DNA of 64,000 bases. Origin: an uncultured Phycisphaerales bacterium. GTDB lineage: Bacteria; Planctomycetota; Phycisphaerae; Phycisphaerales; UBA1924. The position numbers and the translations under genes were made by a program. How positions within the stretch are numbered: the stretch's first letter is position 1; every line of letters starts with the position of its first letter. Below are positions 31,745 through 40,383 of this stretch, piece by piece. Under the pieces are notes generated by a model. It was not told the DNA's origin. It saw only the letters and a program-made list of their open reading frames with translations, and did not search any database. Location: positions 91,668 through 155,667 of the forward strand of contig CALKJW010000011.1 in assembly GCA_937995595.1 (NCBI GenBank). Reading direction: 5' to 3'.

Positions 31745-33277
31745 TCACACCTTCAACGCCGCGGCGGCCTTGGCCTCGACGGTCGGGCCGTGCTGCGAAG
31801 CGGCCTGCATCATCGCCGCGGCGTCGATGCCGAGGTGCTTGGCGACGCGCGTGCCGTAGTCGGGGTCGGCGCGGAAGAAGTGGCAGAGTTGCCGCAACTG
31901 CACTTCCTTGCGTGCCTGACCGAGGCCGCCGGCGATGCGCCGTGTGAGGCGGTCCTTCTGACCGTCATCGAAGAGGCGGTAGAGGTTGCCCGGCTGGGTG
32001 TAGTCGTCGTGGTCGACGGTGGAGTCGAAGCGGTCGACGATGGTCTCGCCGAGTTTCCACGCCGGGTCGGCGTAGGCGGGGTCGGGCTTGGGCGCGCCGG
32101 GGATGCTGTTGGGCCAGTAGTTGGGCGCCGAACCGTACTCGCCGAGGGTGGACTGCCCGTCGCGGATGTAGTTCATCACCGGGCAGCGCGGCTTGTTCAC
32201 CGGCACCTGGTGGTGGTTGACCCCGAGGCGGTGCAGGTGGGTATCGGCGTAGGACATCAGCCGCGCCTGCAGCATCTTGTCGGGCGAGGGGCCGATGCCG
32301 GGGACGAGCGCGCTGGGCTTGAAGGCGGCCTGCTCGACCTCGGCGAAGTAGTTCTCGGGGTTGCGGTTGAGTTCCATCTCGCCGACCTCGATGAGCGGGA
32401 ACTCCTTGTGCGGCCAGACCTTCGTCAGGTCGAACGGGTTCCAGCGGAAGGCGTCGGCCTGCTGCTGGGTCATGATCTGCACGCAGACGCGCCACCTTGG
32501 GAACTCGCCGCGCCTGATCGCCTCGAACAGGTCGCGCTGGTGGCTTTCGCGGTCGGCGCCGATGACCTTCGCGGCCTCGTCGTCGGTCATGTTCCGGATG
32601 CCCTGCCTGCACTTGAAGTGGAACTTGCACCAGACGCGTTCGCCTTTGGCGTTGACGAGCGAGTAGGTGTGGCTGCCGAAGCCGTGCATGTGGCGGTACG
32701 AGGCGGGGATGCCGCGGTCGGAGAACAGGATCGTGACCTGGTGCAGGCTCTCGGGGCAGAGCGACCAGAAGTCCCACTGCATGTCCATGTCGCGGAGGTT
32801 GGTCTGCGGGTGGCGCTTCTGGGTGTGGATGAACATCTGGAACTTGTACGGATCGCGCACGAAGAACACGGGCGTGTTGTTGCCGACCATGTCCCAGTTG
32901 CCCCCGTCGGTGTAGAACTTGACGGCGAAGCCGCGGACGTCGCGCTCGGCGTCGGCCGCGCCGCGCTCGCCGGCGACGGTGGAGAAGCGCAGGAACAGGT
33001 CGGTCTTCTTGCCGACCTTGCTGAAGATCGAGGCGCGCGTGTACTTCGTGATGTCGTTGGTGACGGTGAAGGTGCCGTAGGCGCCGCTGCCCTTGGCGTG
33101 GACGACGCGTTCGGGGATGCGCTCGCGGTTGAAGTGCTGCATCTGCTCGAGCAGCGCGACGTCCTGCATCAGGACCGGGCCGCGCGGCCCGGCGGTGAGC
33201 GCCTGCTGCACGCCGATGGGCGCGCCGTTGGCGGTGGTGAGGACGGGGCACTTCTCGCCGTTGCTGCCGGTGTTCAT
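31745..33277 (-). CDS. katA: Monofunctional haem catalase, small-subunit clade
   Basis: Converts hydrogen peroxide to water and oxygen. 510 residues, typical of clade-3 catalases. Seen: [20 protein letters not shown] followed by [10 protein letters not shown] (catalytic His), [17 protein letters not shown] (catalytic Asn), [22 protein letters not shown], and the proximal haem Tyr in [21 protein letters not shown] lies close upstream of ATG 33277. It is divergent from oxyR, with 88 bases between the starts, and peroxide induction by OxyR is the obvious regulation. A hairpin at 31705-31741 closes its transcript. Confidence 0.97.
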   Translation of the reverse strand: MNTGSNGEKCPVLTTANGAPIGVQQALTAGPRGPVLMQDVALLEQMQHFNRERIPERVVHAKGSGAYGTFTVTNDITKYTRASIFSKVGKKTDLFLRFSTVAGERGAADAERDVRGFAVKFYTDGGNWDMVGNNTPVFFVRDPYKFQMFIHTQKRHPQTNLRDMDMQWDFWSLCPESLHQVTILFSDRGIPASYRHMHGFGSHTYSLVNAKGERVWCKFHFKCRQGIRNMTDDEAAKVIGADRESHQRDLFEAIRRGEFPRWRVCVQIMTQQQADAFRWNPFDLTKVWPHKEFPLIEVGEMELNRNPENYFAEVEQAAFKPSALVPGIGPSPDKMLQARLMSYADTHLHRLGVNHHQVPVNKPRCPVMNYIRDGQSTLGEYGSAPNYWPNSIPGAPKPDPAYADPAWKLGETIVDRFDSTVDHDDYTQPGNLYRLFDDGQKDRLTRRIAGGLGQARKEVQLRQLCHFFRADPDYGTRVAKHLGIDAAAMMQAASQHGPTVEAKAAAALKV

Positions 33278-33350
33278 GGTGACTCCTTTCGATGTTTGGG
33301 CACGATACCGAGTCGGCCCATACGCGTCAAAGACGTTTGAACACGGTCAG

Positions 33351-33369
33351 CCATAGGATGTGTCTATGG
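33351..33369. promoter_or_regulatory. OxyR-type operator half-site overlapping the oxyR start codon
   Basis: CCATAG-N7-CTATGG, an exact ATAG-N7-CTAT dyad as used by OxyR (ATAG at 33353-33356, CTAT at 33364-33367). The right arm contains the first two bases of the oxyR ATG, and the spacer carries AGGA, the likely Shine-Dalgarno. The second half-site expected upstream is not recognisable. Confidence 0.6.
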
Positions 33370-34259
33370 AACTGCACCAACTGCGGTACTTCGTCGCCGC
33401 GGCCGAGACGCTGAGCGTGACCCGCGCCGCGGAACGCTGCCGTGTGGCCCAGCCCTCGCTGAGCCAGCAGATCGCCCGGCTGGAGCGGTCGATCGGCGCG
33501 AGGTTGTTCGACCGGCTGGGGCGCGGCATCGCGCTGACCGACGCGGGGCGCGCGCTCCTGCCGCGGGCCAGACGCATCCTCGCCGAGGTGCGCGACGCCG
33601 AGGCCAACGTGCAGCGCGAGGCGGAAGAGGGCTCGGGCGGCGCGGCGGCGGTGGCGGTGGGCGCGATCCCGACGGTCGCGCCGTACGTCCTGCCCGCGGC
33701 GATCAAGGCGCTCCGCGCCGATCACCCCGAGTGCGAGCCGACGATCCGCGAGGCGTTGACGCGGGACCTCGTCGAACTGGTGCTGGAGAACCAACTCGAC
33801 TGCGCGATCACGAGCACGCCGATCGACGACGACCGGCTCAACGTGCAGGTGCTGGCGCACGAGGAACTGGTCGTGGCGATGCCCGCCTCGCACGCGCTGG
33901 CTGGGCGCGCGCAGATCGGCTGGGCCGATCTGCGCACCGAGCCGGTGGTCACGCTCGACGAGATGCACTGTCTGGGCAGGCAGATTCAGGGGTTCTGCTC
34001 CGTGCGTTCCTCCGCGTCGCGGGTCGTGTGCCGCACCACGCAACTGGCGACGATCTTCGAACTGGTCGCGCTGGGGCTGGGCGTGTCGATCGTGCCGGAG
34101 ATGGCCGCGCGTCACCACGGCACGCGGCGGTGGCGCTACGCGCACCTGAGCCAGCACAAGCCGATCAGGCAGATCGCGATGGTGTGGCGGGGCGACCGGC
34201 AGCGACCGCGGCTGTCGCTCGCGCTCGCGGAGATCGTGGCGCGCGGCCTGGCGAAGTGA
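33366..34259 (+). CDS. oxyR: LysR-family peroxide regulator OxyR
   Basis: 297 residues. N-terminal winged helix (MELHQLRYFVAAAETLSVTR, SLSQQIARLERSIGARLFDR) and a C-terminal periplasmic-binding-type sensor. The peroxide-sensing cysteines are present: HCLGRQIQGFC, Cys 202 and Cys 211, with the same spacing as E. coli Cys 199/208. That and divergence from katA make OxyR the best call among LysR proteins. ATG 33366 starts the product exactly at the family N-terminus; an in-frame GTG at 33360 is possible. Its own start codon lies inside a symmetric operator, which suggests direct autorepression. Confidence 0.93.
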   Translation: MELHQLRYFVAAAETLSVTRAAERCRVAQPSLSQQIARLERSIGARLFDRLGRGIALTDAGRALLPRARRILAEVRDAEANVQREAEEGSGGAAAVAVGAIPTVAPYVLPAAIKALRADHPECEPTIREALTRDLVELVLENQLDCAITSTPIDDDRLNVQVLAHEELVVAMPASHALAGRAQIGWADLRTEPVVTLDEMHCLGRQIQGFCSVRSSASRVVCRTTQLATIFELVALGLGVSIVPEMAARHHGTRRWRYAHLSQHKPIRQIAMVWRGDRQRPRLSLALAEIVARGLAK

Positions 34260-34286
34260 TCGCGGCCGCGGCGACGGGTGCGCTTG

Positions 34287-34835
34287 TCAGGAGTCTGCGT
34301 GCGGGCGCGGCGGCGCGGGGGCGCAGCCGGGGCCGAGGTCCAGCACCCAGAACCCCGTGTCCTGCCATGCGCCGAACTTGTAGCCGACGGCGGGGAAGTG
34401 CGCGGTCCGGCGGAAGCCCAGGGCCTCGTGGAACCCGACGCTCTGCGGGTTCGGCAGCGAGATGCCCGCGACGAGCGTGCGGTAGCCGAGTGCGCGGAGA
34501 CGGTCGATGAGGGCGGAGTAGAGGCCGCGTCCGACGCCGCGGCGGTGGCGGGCGGGATCGACATAGACCGCGACTTCCGCGGTCCACTGGTACGCGACGC
34601 GGGCGCGGAAGGTGGTGGCGTAGGCGTAGCCGGCGGTGCGGCCATCGACCTCGGCGACCAGCCACGGCTTGTGCGGCAGGACGGCGCGCACGCGGGCGCG
34701 GAACTCGTCGGCGGTGGGGGGCTCGTACTCGAACGAGATGACGGTGTCGCGGACGTAGGGCGCGTAGATCGCGAGGCACGCCGCGGCGTCGTCGGGCGTG
34801 GCGGTGCGGATCGTGATCGGCGCGGAGGGGGTCAT
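34287..34835 (-). CDS. GNAT N-acetyltransferase (phosphinothricin/methionine-sulfoximine type)
   Basis: 182 residues. It follows the PAT/MddA/YncA pattern: IRTATPDDAAACLAIYAPYV, ISFEYEPPTADEFRARV, the acetyl-CoA loop VYVDPARHRRGVGRGLYSAL, the SLPNPQSVGFHEALGFRRTA helix and GYKFGAWQDTGFWVLDL. Enzymes of this group acetylate amino acids or analogues such as methionine sulfoximine and phosphinothricin. Encoded opposite to oxyR, with 27 bases between the stops, and divergent from top6A (108 bases). Substrate is not predictable from sequence. Confidence 0.9.
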   Translation of the reverse strand: MTPSAPITIRTATPDDAAACLAIYAPYVRDTVISFEYEPPTADEFRARVRAVLPHKPWLVAEVDGRTAGYAYATTFRARVAYQWTAEVAVYVDPARHRRGVGRGLYSALIDRLRALGYRTLVAGISLPNPQSVGFHEALGFRRTAHFPAVGYKFGAWQDTGFWVLDLGPGCAPAPPRPHADS

Positions 34836-34942
34836 GGGCCGGCAGTGTACGGGCGCCGGCGTGCCTGCCGCGCGATGCGAGCGCGGGTACCATGGCTGTC
34901 GTTTGAACGTGTCAGAGGTCCACCGGGCAACGGAGTGCCGCG

Positions 34943-36082
34943 ATGGCGAAGAAAGCAGCGGAAGCGGGGCGCGGGAAGAGCGCGGCGTCGCAGCGCGACA
35001 GGGTGACGCTGGCCAAGATCGTCGAACTGGCGGACCGGGTGAGCAAGTCGGCGTTCGCCGGTCGCGAGCCCAAGGTCGAGATCCCCAGCCGCACGCGCAG
35101 CAACACGATCTGGAACAGGAAGCGCGGCATCCTCGAGATGGGCGGCGCGGCCAGCGAGCGCGAACTGTTCAACCTGAACCAGGCCAAGCAGTTCATGCAG
35201 ACGATGCTGCACGCCAGCACGATCAAGGACCTGATCGAGGCGGACAAGACCAGCAGCCTCCGCGGCGTGTTCTACAAGGCCAAGCACACGGTCGCGGGGA
35301 CGAAGGAGAACACCTTCGACACGCAGGACGAGAGCGACCCGATCCTCGAGGACCTGGAGGTGACGCTCGAGGCGCTGCGAGAGGAACTGCACATCTTCGC
35401 CGAGCCGCGCGGCGCGATGGTCGGGAACATCACGATCATCGACAAGGGCGACGAGATCAACTGCCGGCGCATGGGCACGGGCGGGTACCAGATCCCGAGC
35501 ATCGTCGAGCCCGACGTCATCCGGTTCGGCAAGTGCGAGGCGAAGTTCGTGCTGCACGTCGAGAAGGGCACGGTGTGGCAGCGCTTCAACGAGGACCGCT
35601 TCTGGGAGAAGAACAACTGCATCCTGACGCACGGCGCGGGCCAGCCGCCGCGGGGCGTGCGCCGGCTGCTGCAGCGGTTCAACCGGGAACTGAAGTTGCC
35701 GATCATCTGCGTGCTGGATTGCGACCCGTGGGGGCACTACATCTACAGCGTGATCAAGCAGGGCTCGATCAGCCTCGCGTTCGAATCGACGCGGCTGGCG
35801 ATCCCCGAGGCGAAGTTCCTGGGTATCCGCGCCAAGGACTACGAGGCGTGCAGCCTGTCGGAGGCGGTGAAGATCGATCTCTCCGACAACGACGTCAAGC
35901 GCGCCAAGGAGATCGCCGCGTACCCGTGGTTCGAGGGCCACAAGGGGTGGCAGAGGGAGATCGCGCACCTGCTGAAGAACGGCTTCAAGATGGAGGTCGA
36001 GTCGCTCATCACCAAGGACATCTCGTACGTCACCGAGACGTACGTGCCGCAGCGGCTCAAGGCCAAGGACTGGCTCGATTGA
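34943..36082 (+). CDS. top6A: DNA topoisomerase VI subunit A (Spo11-like)
   Basis: DNA-cleaving subunit of topoisomerase VI; 379 residues. The winged-helix CAP region carries SLRGVFYKAKH, where Tyr 111 is the expected DNA-linking tyrosine (compare REIFY in Spo11). The Toprim domain has FVLHVEKGTVWQRF (Glu 207), THGAGQPPRGVRRLL, and VLDCDPWGHYIYSV (Asp 259/Asp 261), which together bind magnesium. The C-terminus (TKDISYVTETYVPQRLKAKDWL) is conserved in the family. GGAG lies upstream of ATG 34943. The stop TGA overlaps a TTG start of the next gene. Unlike in many archaea the B subunit is not adjacent but 3.4 kb upstream. Confidence 0.95.
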   Translation: MAKKAAEAGRGKSAASQRDRVTLAKIVELADRVSKSAFAGREPKVEIPSRTRSNTIWNRKRGILEMGGAASERELFNLNQAKQFMQTMLHASTIKDLIEADKTSSLRGVFYKAKHTVAGTKENTFDTQDESDPILEDLEVTLEALREELHIFAEPRGAMVGNITIIDKGDEINCRRMGTGGYQIPSIVEPDVIRFGKCEAKFVLHVEKGTVWQRFNEDRFWEKNNCILTHGAGQPPRGVRRLLQRFNRELKLPIICVLDCDPWGHYIYSVIKQGSISLAFESTRLAIPEAKFLGIRAKDYEACSLSEAVKIDLSDNDVKRAKEIAAYPWFEGHKGWQREIAHLLKNGFKMEVESLITKDISYVTETYVPQRLKAKDWLD

Positions 36083-36657
36083 GCGGGCGCGTCTCCAACG
36101 CGCGCGTGGGCCGGCGCGCCGCCGCGGCGATGGCGTGGGCCTGCGCGGCGGGCGCGGCCGGGTGCACGGGGCTGGAGCCCGCGGCGATCTCCGCCGGGGC
36201 GTCGGCGGCGCAGTCGGGCGTGACGTTCTTCTCGCGCGGCAAACTGCGGAGTTTCGAACTCGTCGGCTTCGACGACGCGGTGGTGGCGGTGCGCCGCGCG
36301 GCGTCGCGGCTCTCGCTGCAGACCGTGGAGGACCAGGTCCACGCGCCGGGCCAGCGGCGCGACGCGGGGCGCGGGTCGGGCTCGTCGCCGGGCGACTACG
36401 CCGACAGCGGGCGCGCCGGCGAGTCGACGCTCAACGGGCGCGCGCGGATCGCGCTGCGCGACGAGCGCGGGGCGTCGGTGGTCGTGGTGGTCGAGCGGCG
36501 CACGGCGACGGTGACGTTCATCCAGGCCGACGTGGGCCTGCTGGGCGATACCGGCCTGTCGAGCCTGCTGCTGATGGAGACGTACGACGAACTGCGCGAG
36601 ATGGGCGCGTACATCGACGGCCCGCGCCGCGTGCGCAGGGCCGACGCGGAGGAGTGA
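36079..36657 (+). CDS. Predicted lipoprotein of unknown function
   Basis: About 192 residues. A basic n-region (RVGRR) and a hydrophobic segment (AAAAMAWACAAGAAGC) end in an AAGC lipobox, giving a mature N-terminal Cys. The mature part contains short beta-strand-rich stretches (FELVGFDDAVVAVRRAASRL; ASVVVVVERRTATVTFIQA) and a polar linker, suggesting one small alpha/beta domain. I do not recognise the family beyond a loose resemblance to DUF3568-type lipoproteins. The start is probably TTG 36079, which overlaps the top6A stop (TTGA); GTG 36106 is an alternative that keeps the signal peptide. Coupling to a topoisomerase gene is unexpected. Confidence 0.65.
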   Translation: MSGRVSNARVGRRAAAAMAWACAAGAAGCTGLEPAAISAGASAAQSGVTFFSRGKLRSFELVGFDDAVVAVRRAASRLSLQTVEDQVHAPGQRRDAGRGSGSSPGDYADSGRAGESTLNGRARIALRDERGASVVVVVERRTATVTFIQADVGLLGDTGLSSLLLMETYDELREMGAYIDGPRRVRRADAEE

Positions 36658-36663
36658 CCCGGT

Positions 36664-37992
36664 TCACTTCTGCGCGGCGAAGAGCATCGAGACCTGCGAG
36701 CCGTACACGGGGTAGTCGATGGCGCAGCGGTAGCCGCGGAACGCCGCGGGGTCGTAGGCCAGGCGCTCGCAGACGGTGCGCATGAGCGGGCCGTACGCCG
36801 CGCCTCGAGCGGAGCGGACCTGCGACAGGCCGCGGCCGAGCGGGGTGATCGATTCGAGCATGTCGAGCCGGTCGAGGTCGCGCCGGGCGTCGTAGACGTC
36901 GGCGACGCCTTCGAGCACGGTGTCGTGCAGCCGGAGCGTCGGGTCCTGACCGGGGAAGACGTCCTCGTGCACCAGCAGGTCGAACTGCAGGGCCTTGGAC
37001 GGGACGGAGGTCTCGGCGAAGAAGTACCAGCCGCTGGTCACGCCGGCGGGGTCGCGCTTCATCTCGGCGAGGTTCACCTCGGCGAAGTAGATGTCGACGG
37101 CGGACGCGACGCCGAAACCGTCGCCGCCGAGCGTGTAGAACAGCGCGTCCTGCACGCGACGGACCTGCACCGGCGGCGTGGGTCTGGAGCAGAACTCGGG
37201 CACGAGCGGCGCGGCGGTTCCGTCGATCTCGCGGAGGTCGAGGTCCATGGGCCGGCGCGCGTTGGGCTCGGCTGACATCCGGCGCGAGGCGACCTTCACG
37301 CTCACGCCCGGCCGCACGCGGTGCAGGCCCGTCAGGCCGTGGACCCAGACCACGTCGAGCAGCGCGGCGTCGCGGCTGGGCGCGATGAGGCAGGTTGCGA
37401 AGATGGTGTCGGCCTGCGCGCCCTTGAGTTGGCTCATCGCCTTGAAGGCGGCCTGCTTGCGGCGGAGTTCGAACTCTTGGCGCGCCTCGGGGATCCACGC
37501 GCTGAGGATCGAATCGAGCAGGCTGCGGTCGCCGACCTGCCGCTGGATCAACCACTCGAAGCGGTCGATCGCGAGCGCGGCTTCGTCGGTGAGCGCCCTG
37601 GGGGCGCCGCGGCGCGCCGTCGCACGGACGAACGCGCGGAGCGGATCGGGGCCGGGCATGAAGAAGAGCGCGGCGATGGGGTCCGCGGCACGCAGGGCCT
37701 TGAGGACCCGGCTTGCCAGCACCTTGTCGAGCCCCAGAGCCGCGGCGAGGGCGACCGGCCCGGAACCGGTACGGGCCACGGCGGAGAGGAGCCCTTCGAG
37801 CGTCCCGGTGAGGGCGGCGCCGATGGCGACGATCTCGGCTTCGAGGGCGGGCCCGGCGAGCAGATGGGCGGCTGCGGCGGACTCGGTAAGTCTAGTTTCA
37901 ACAGGTACTTGCCGCTTTGTTGGAGAGATCTTTGGCATCGCCTGATCTGCCGTGGGTGAGGCCGACGTCGGGTGATCCAGACCTTTGAGCAT
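36664..37992 (-). CDS. Conserved-looking protein with possible winged-helix segment, function unknown
   Basis: About 442 residues, no signal peptide or membrane helix. Residues ~60-110 (LLSAVARTGSGPVALAAALG, LDKVLASRVLKALRAADPI) look like a winged-helix DNA-binding segment of the kind seen in MarR/ArsR-type regulators. The rest is a large soluble domain (DTIFATCLIAPSRDAALLDV; YTLGGDGFGVASAVDIYF; SGWYFFAETSVPSKALQFDL). The start is ambiguous: ATG 37992, or ATG 37938 which removes an 18-residue Ser/Thr-rich leader; neither has a Shine-Dalgarno. Divergent from a dockerin protein gene, with an AT-rich shared promoter region. A regulator role is only a guess. Confidence 0.7.
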   Translation of the reverse strand: MLKGLDHPTSASPTADQAMPKISPTKRQVPVETRLTESAAAAHLLAGPALEAEIVAIGAALTGTLEGLLSAVARTGSGPVALAAALGLDKVLASRVLKALRAADPIAALFFMPGPDPLRAFVRATARRGAPRALTDEAALAIDRFEWLIQRQVGDRSLLDSILSAWIPEARQEFELRRKQAAFKAMSQLKGAQADTIFATCLIAPSRDAALLDVVWVHGLTGLHRVRPGVSVKVASRRMSAEPNARRPMDLDLREIDGTAAPLVPEFCSRPTPPVQVRRVQDALFYTLGGDGFGVASAVDIYFAEVNLAEMKRDPAGVTSGWYFFAETSVPSKALQFDLLVHEDVFPGQDPTLRLHDTVLEGVADVYDARRDLDRLDMLESITPLGRGLSQVRSARGAAYGPLMRTVCERLAYDPAAFRGYRCAIDYPVYGSQVSMLFAAQK

Positions 37993-38032
37993 ACCACGAA
38001 TCGGGACGATTTTGAACTTGGAACAAAAAATC

Positions 38033-38062
38033 TTGGAAGTTTCCGGGAAACCGTGGTACACT
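38033..38062 (+). promoter_or_regulatory. Promoter with palindromic spacer upstream of the dockerin protein gene
   Basis: TTGGAA (38033-38038), an 18-base spacer and TACACT (38057-38062). The -35/spacer region contains the dyad GTTTCC-G-GGAAAC (38039-38051), well placed for a regulator. The stretch is far more AT-rich than the surroundings. Confidence 0.55.
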
Positions 38063-38153
38063 CGATGCCGTACAGAGTGGCGGCCGCGGGTCGGGCGAAG
38101 CCCCGACGCACGCAACGCGGCCCGTGGCGTGGCACACACACAGGAGCATCAAG

Positions 38154-39020
38154 ATGAGAACGCGAATGGGCATGATGGGTCTGCTCGGCGGCGCGGCGGC
38201 GGTGGCGCTCGCGGGCGCGGCGGCGGCACAGCAGGTGCTGTCGCTGGAGAACTGCGACAACGACGGCGACGTGATCTGGTTCATGAACGGCAACCAGGAG
38301 TTGATGGACGACTGGCGCTCGCTGGATTCCTGGTACCTGCACCTGCCGCCCGATGCGTACTGGGGCGTGGTCCTCAGCACCGACAACCCGGCCTCGGGCC
38401 TTATCGGCGACCTGACGCAGCACGCGAGCCTCCGCGTGTCCTTCGACTTACGGAACTTCCTGTTCATCAGCTTCTTCGGCGACCCGATCGACCCGGCGTC
38501 GCGGCCGATCATCCTCGAACTGCACGACGAGGGCGACCCGGAGAACTGGGAGGACAACGTCAGCGTGTGGTTCCGCGGCCTGCCCATGCCCTCGATGGAC
38601 GACGGCTGGGTGCACTACGAGATGACGATCCCGGTGCCGGCCGGCGGCGAGATGCCGACGGGCTGGGGCGGCACGGGCGCCGAGGACCCGGTGACGTACG
38701 AGCCGATCCTCCCGGCGGGCCGCACGTTCCGGAGCGTGCTGCAGAACGTGACGCAGGTGCGCATCAGCACGTTCGAGCCGGGGTACTTCTACACCTTCAG
38801 CGGGATCGAGTTCGGGGCCGACAACATCAAGGTCGAGGCGTTCGGCGGCGCGGCCTGCCCGTGCGACATCGACGGCGACGGCCTGAGCGTGACGGACATC
38901 TTCGCGTACCTCACGCTGTGGTTCGCCAACGATCCCCGGGCCGATTTCAACGGCGGCGGAATCGGCGTGGACGACATCTTCGCGTTCCTGTCCTGCTGGT
39001 TCGCCGGCTGCAACGACTGA
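38154..39020 (+). CDS. Secreted protein with GC-type dockerin tail
   Basis: 288 residues. Signal peptide MRTRMGMMGLLGGAAAVALA, cleaved near AAAAQQ. A single ~200-residue beta-rich domain follows (VIWFMNGNQELMDDWRSLDS; SLRVSFDLRNFLFISFFGDP; VRISTFEPGYFYTFSGIEFG) that resembles carbohydrate-binding or laminin-G-like sandwiches but has no catalytic motif I recognise. The last ~55 residues are a textbook dockerin-like pair: CDIDGDGLSVTDIFAYLTLW and ADFNGGGIGVDDIFAFLSCW, ending FAGCND, with both DxDGDG/DFNGGG calcium loops intact. ATG 38154 follows CAGGAG. Likely exported and fixed to a surface partner; the partner is not in the window. Confidence 0.85.
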   Translation: MRTRMGMMGLLGGAAAVALAGAAAAQQVLSLENCDNDGDVIWFMNGNQELMDDWRSLDSWYLHLPPDAYWGVVLSTDNPASGLIGDLTQHASLRVSFDLRNFLFISFFGDPIDPASRPIILELHDEGDPENWEDNVSVWFRGLPMPSMDDGWVHYEMTIPVPAGGEMPTGWGGTGAEDPVTYEPILPAGRTFRSVLQNVTQVRISTFEPGYFYTFSGIEFGADNIKVEAFGGAACPCDIDGDGLSVTDIFAYLTLWFANDPRADFNGGGIGVDDIFAFLSCWFAGCND

Positions 39021-39065
39021 GCCACAACCTCTCTCAACCCGCTCGAGAGACCGGACACACTGCGG

Positions 39066-39092
39066 CGACCGGGGCCATGTCGGCCCCGGTCG
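39066..39092 (+). terminator. Strong hairpin after the dockerin protein gene
   Basis: CGACCGGGGCC (39066-39076), loop ATGTC, and the exact 11-base complement (39082-39092), followed by a short pyrimidine tract (TCGCTTCT), 46 bases after the stop codon. Likely intrinsic terminator. Confidence 0.7.
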
Positions 39093-39162
39093 TCGCTTCT
39101 GCGGCCACCGCGCGGCCCGCCGACGCAACTGCCCCGCGCCCGTCGGCGTAGCGTTGGGCGGC

Positions 39163-40383
39163 ATGCCAGCGGTCCGCACACCCCTGTCGCGGCGGCCGAC
39201 GCGCGTCCGTCGGCGGTATCACCTGCGCACGCCGGCGTACGTGTACATGCTGGTGACGGTGCTGATCGCCGTCGGCGCGTTCAACAGCCAGAACAACCTG
39301 CTGTTCTGGGCGTTCGGCTTTGCGCTGGCCACGCTGGTGGTGTCGGGGGTGCTCAGCGGCACGATGCTGATGGGGCTGGAGGTCGAACGGCGGGCGCTGG
39401 GCGACACCCGCGCCGGCCACCCGCTGGTGCTCTCGTACACCGTTCGCAATCAGAACAGCCTCGTGCCCGCGTTCGCGATGCGCATCGAGGAGATCGAGCC
39501 GGCGCGGGTGTGGTGGCGCAGGGCCGCCCGCGTCGCGACGCCCTGGACCGAGCACTGCGACCGGCCACGGGTGTTTGTCGCGCACGTCGGGCCGGGCGAG
39601 GCGGTGTCGGCGAGGGTGCCTGTGCTGGCGCATCGGCGCGGGCTGGTGCGGTTCGAGGGCGTGCGGGTCATCTCGAGTTTTCCGTTCGGGCTGATCCGCA
39701 AGACCATGGAGTTCCCGCTGGCGGAGGAGGTGGTGGTCACTCCGCGCAGGGCCGAGCCGCCGGCGCGGGCGCGCGACCGGCTCGGGCGCGCCGGCGACGC
39801 GGCGATCGCCTCGCGCAGGCAGGGGCCGGGCGACGAGTTCTTCTCGCTGCGCGAGTACGTCGAGGGCGACAGCCCGCGCGCGATCGCGTGGCGCGCCTCG
39901 GCGCGCCGCATGGAGACCGGCGCCTCGGGCACGGGCCTGCTGGTGCGCCAGAACGCCTCGCCCGCGCCGGCCCGGCTGTGGGTCGTGCTGCGCCTGAACC
40001 CGGGGGCGGCGGCGGCGGCGGATGACAACGAACGGGCGATCGCGCTGGCGACGGGGCTGGTCGAGGACGCCGCGGAGCAGGGGCTGAGCGTCGGGCTGGC
40101 CGTGCCGAGGGCGGGGGTGTTGCTGCGTCCGTTGGCGGGGCGTGCGGCGGTGCTGGCGTGCGCACGAGAACTGGGCGTGCTGCACCTGCCGGACCTGCGG
40201 ACCTCGGCGGACGATGGGCGCTTCCCCGCGGCGGCCGCCGCGCCCGGCGCGCTGGTGGTCGTGGTGCACGCGGGGCCGGTGGACCAGACCTTCGGACCCG
40301 GCGCGTCGGGCGAGACGGTGCACGTTTCGAGCGACGAGGCGGCGCCGACCGAGGGCGCGCCGAGCGCGGGAGGCGCGGCGTGA
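39163..40383 (+). CDS. DUF58 domain protein
   Basis: 406 residues. Two N-terminal helices (YVYMLVTVLIAVGAFNSQ; LLFWAFGFALATLVVSGVL) precede an extracytoplasmic beta domain. The DUF58 core follows: GPGDEFFSLREYVEGDSPRA and IAWRASARR, the (G)D.R.I.W..SAR signature. In many bacteria this family is encoded with a MoxR ATPase and a transglutaminase-like membrane protein and is thought to act in envelope maturation. Here the transglutaminase gene follows directly with a GTGA overlap; no MoxR gene is in the window. ATG 39163 is preferred over TTG 39154. Confidence 0.88.
   Translation: MPAVRTPLSRRPTRVRRRYHLRTPAYVYMLVTVLIAVGAFNSQNNLLFWAFGFALATLVVSGVLSGTMLMGLEVERRALGDTRAGHPLVLSYTVRNQNSLVPAFAMRIEEIEPARVWWRRAARVATPWTEHCDRPRVFVAHVGPGEAVSARVPVLAHRRGLVRFEGVRVISSFPFGLIRKTMEFPLAEEVVVTPRRAEPPARARDRLGRAGDAAIASRRQGPGDEFFSLREYVEGDSPRAIAWRASARRMETGASGTGLLVRQNASPAPARLWVVLRLNPGAAAAADDNERAIALATGLVEDAAEQGLSVGLAVPRAGVLLRPLAGRAAVLACARELGVLHLPDLRTSADDGRFPAAAAAPGALVVVVHAGPVDQTFGPGASGETVHVSSDEAAPTEGAPSAGGAA

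Noticed and set aside
31664..33340. 558-codon frame opposite katA
   Set aside because: Val/Ala/Glu-rich shadow of an unambiguous catalase.
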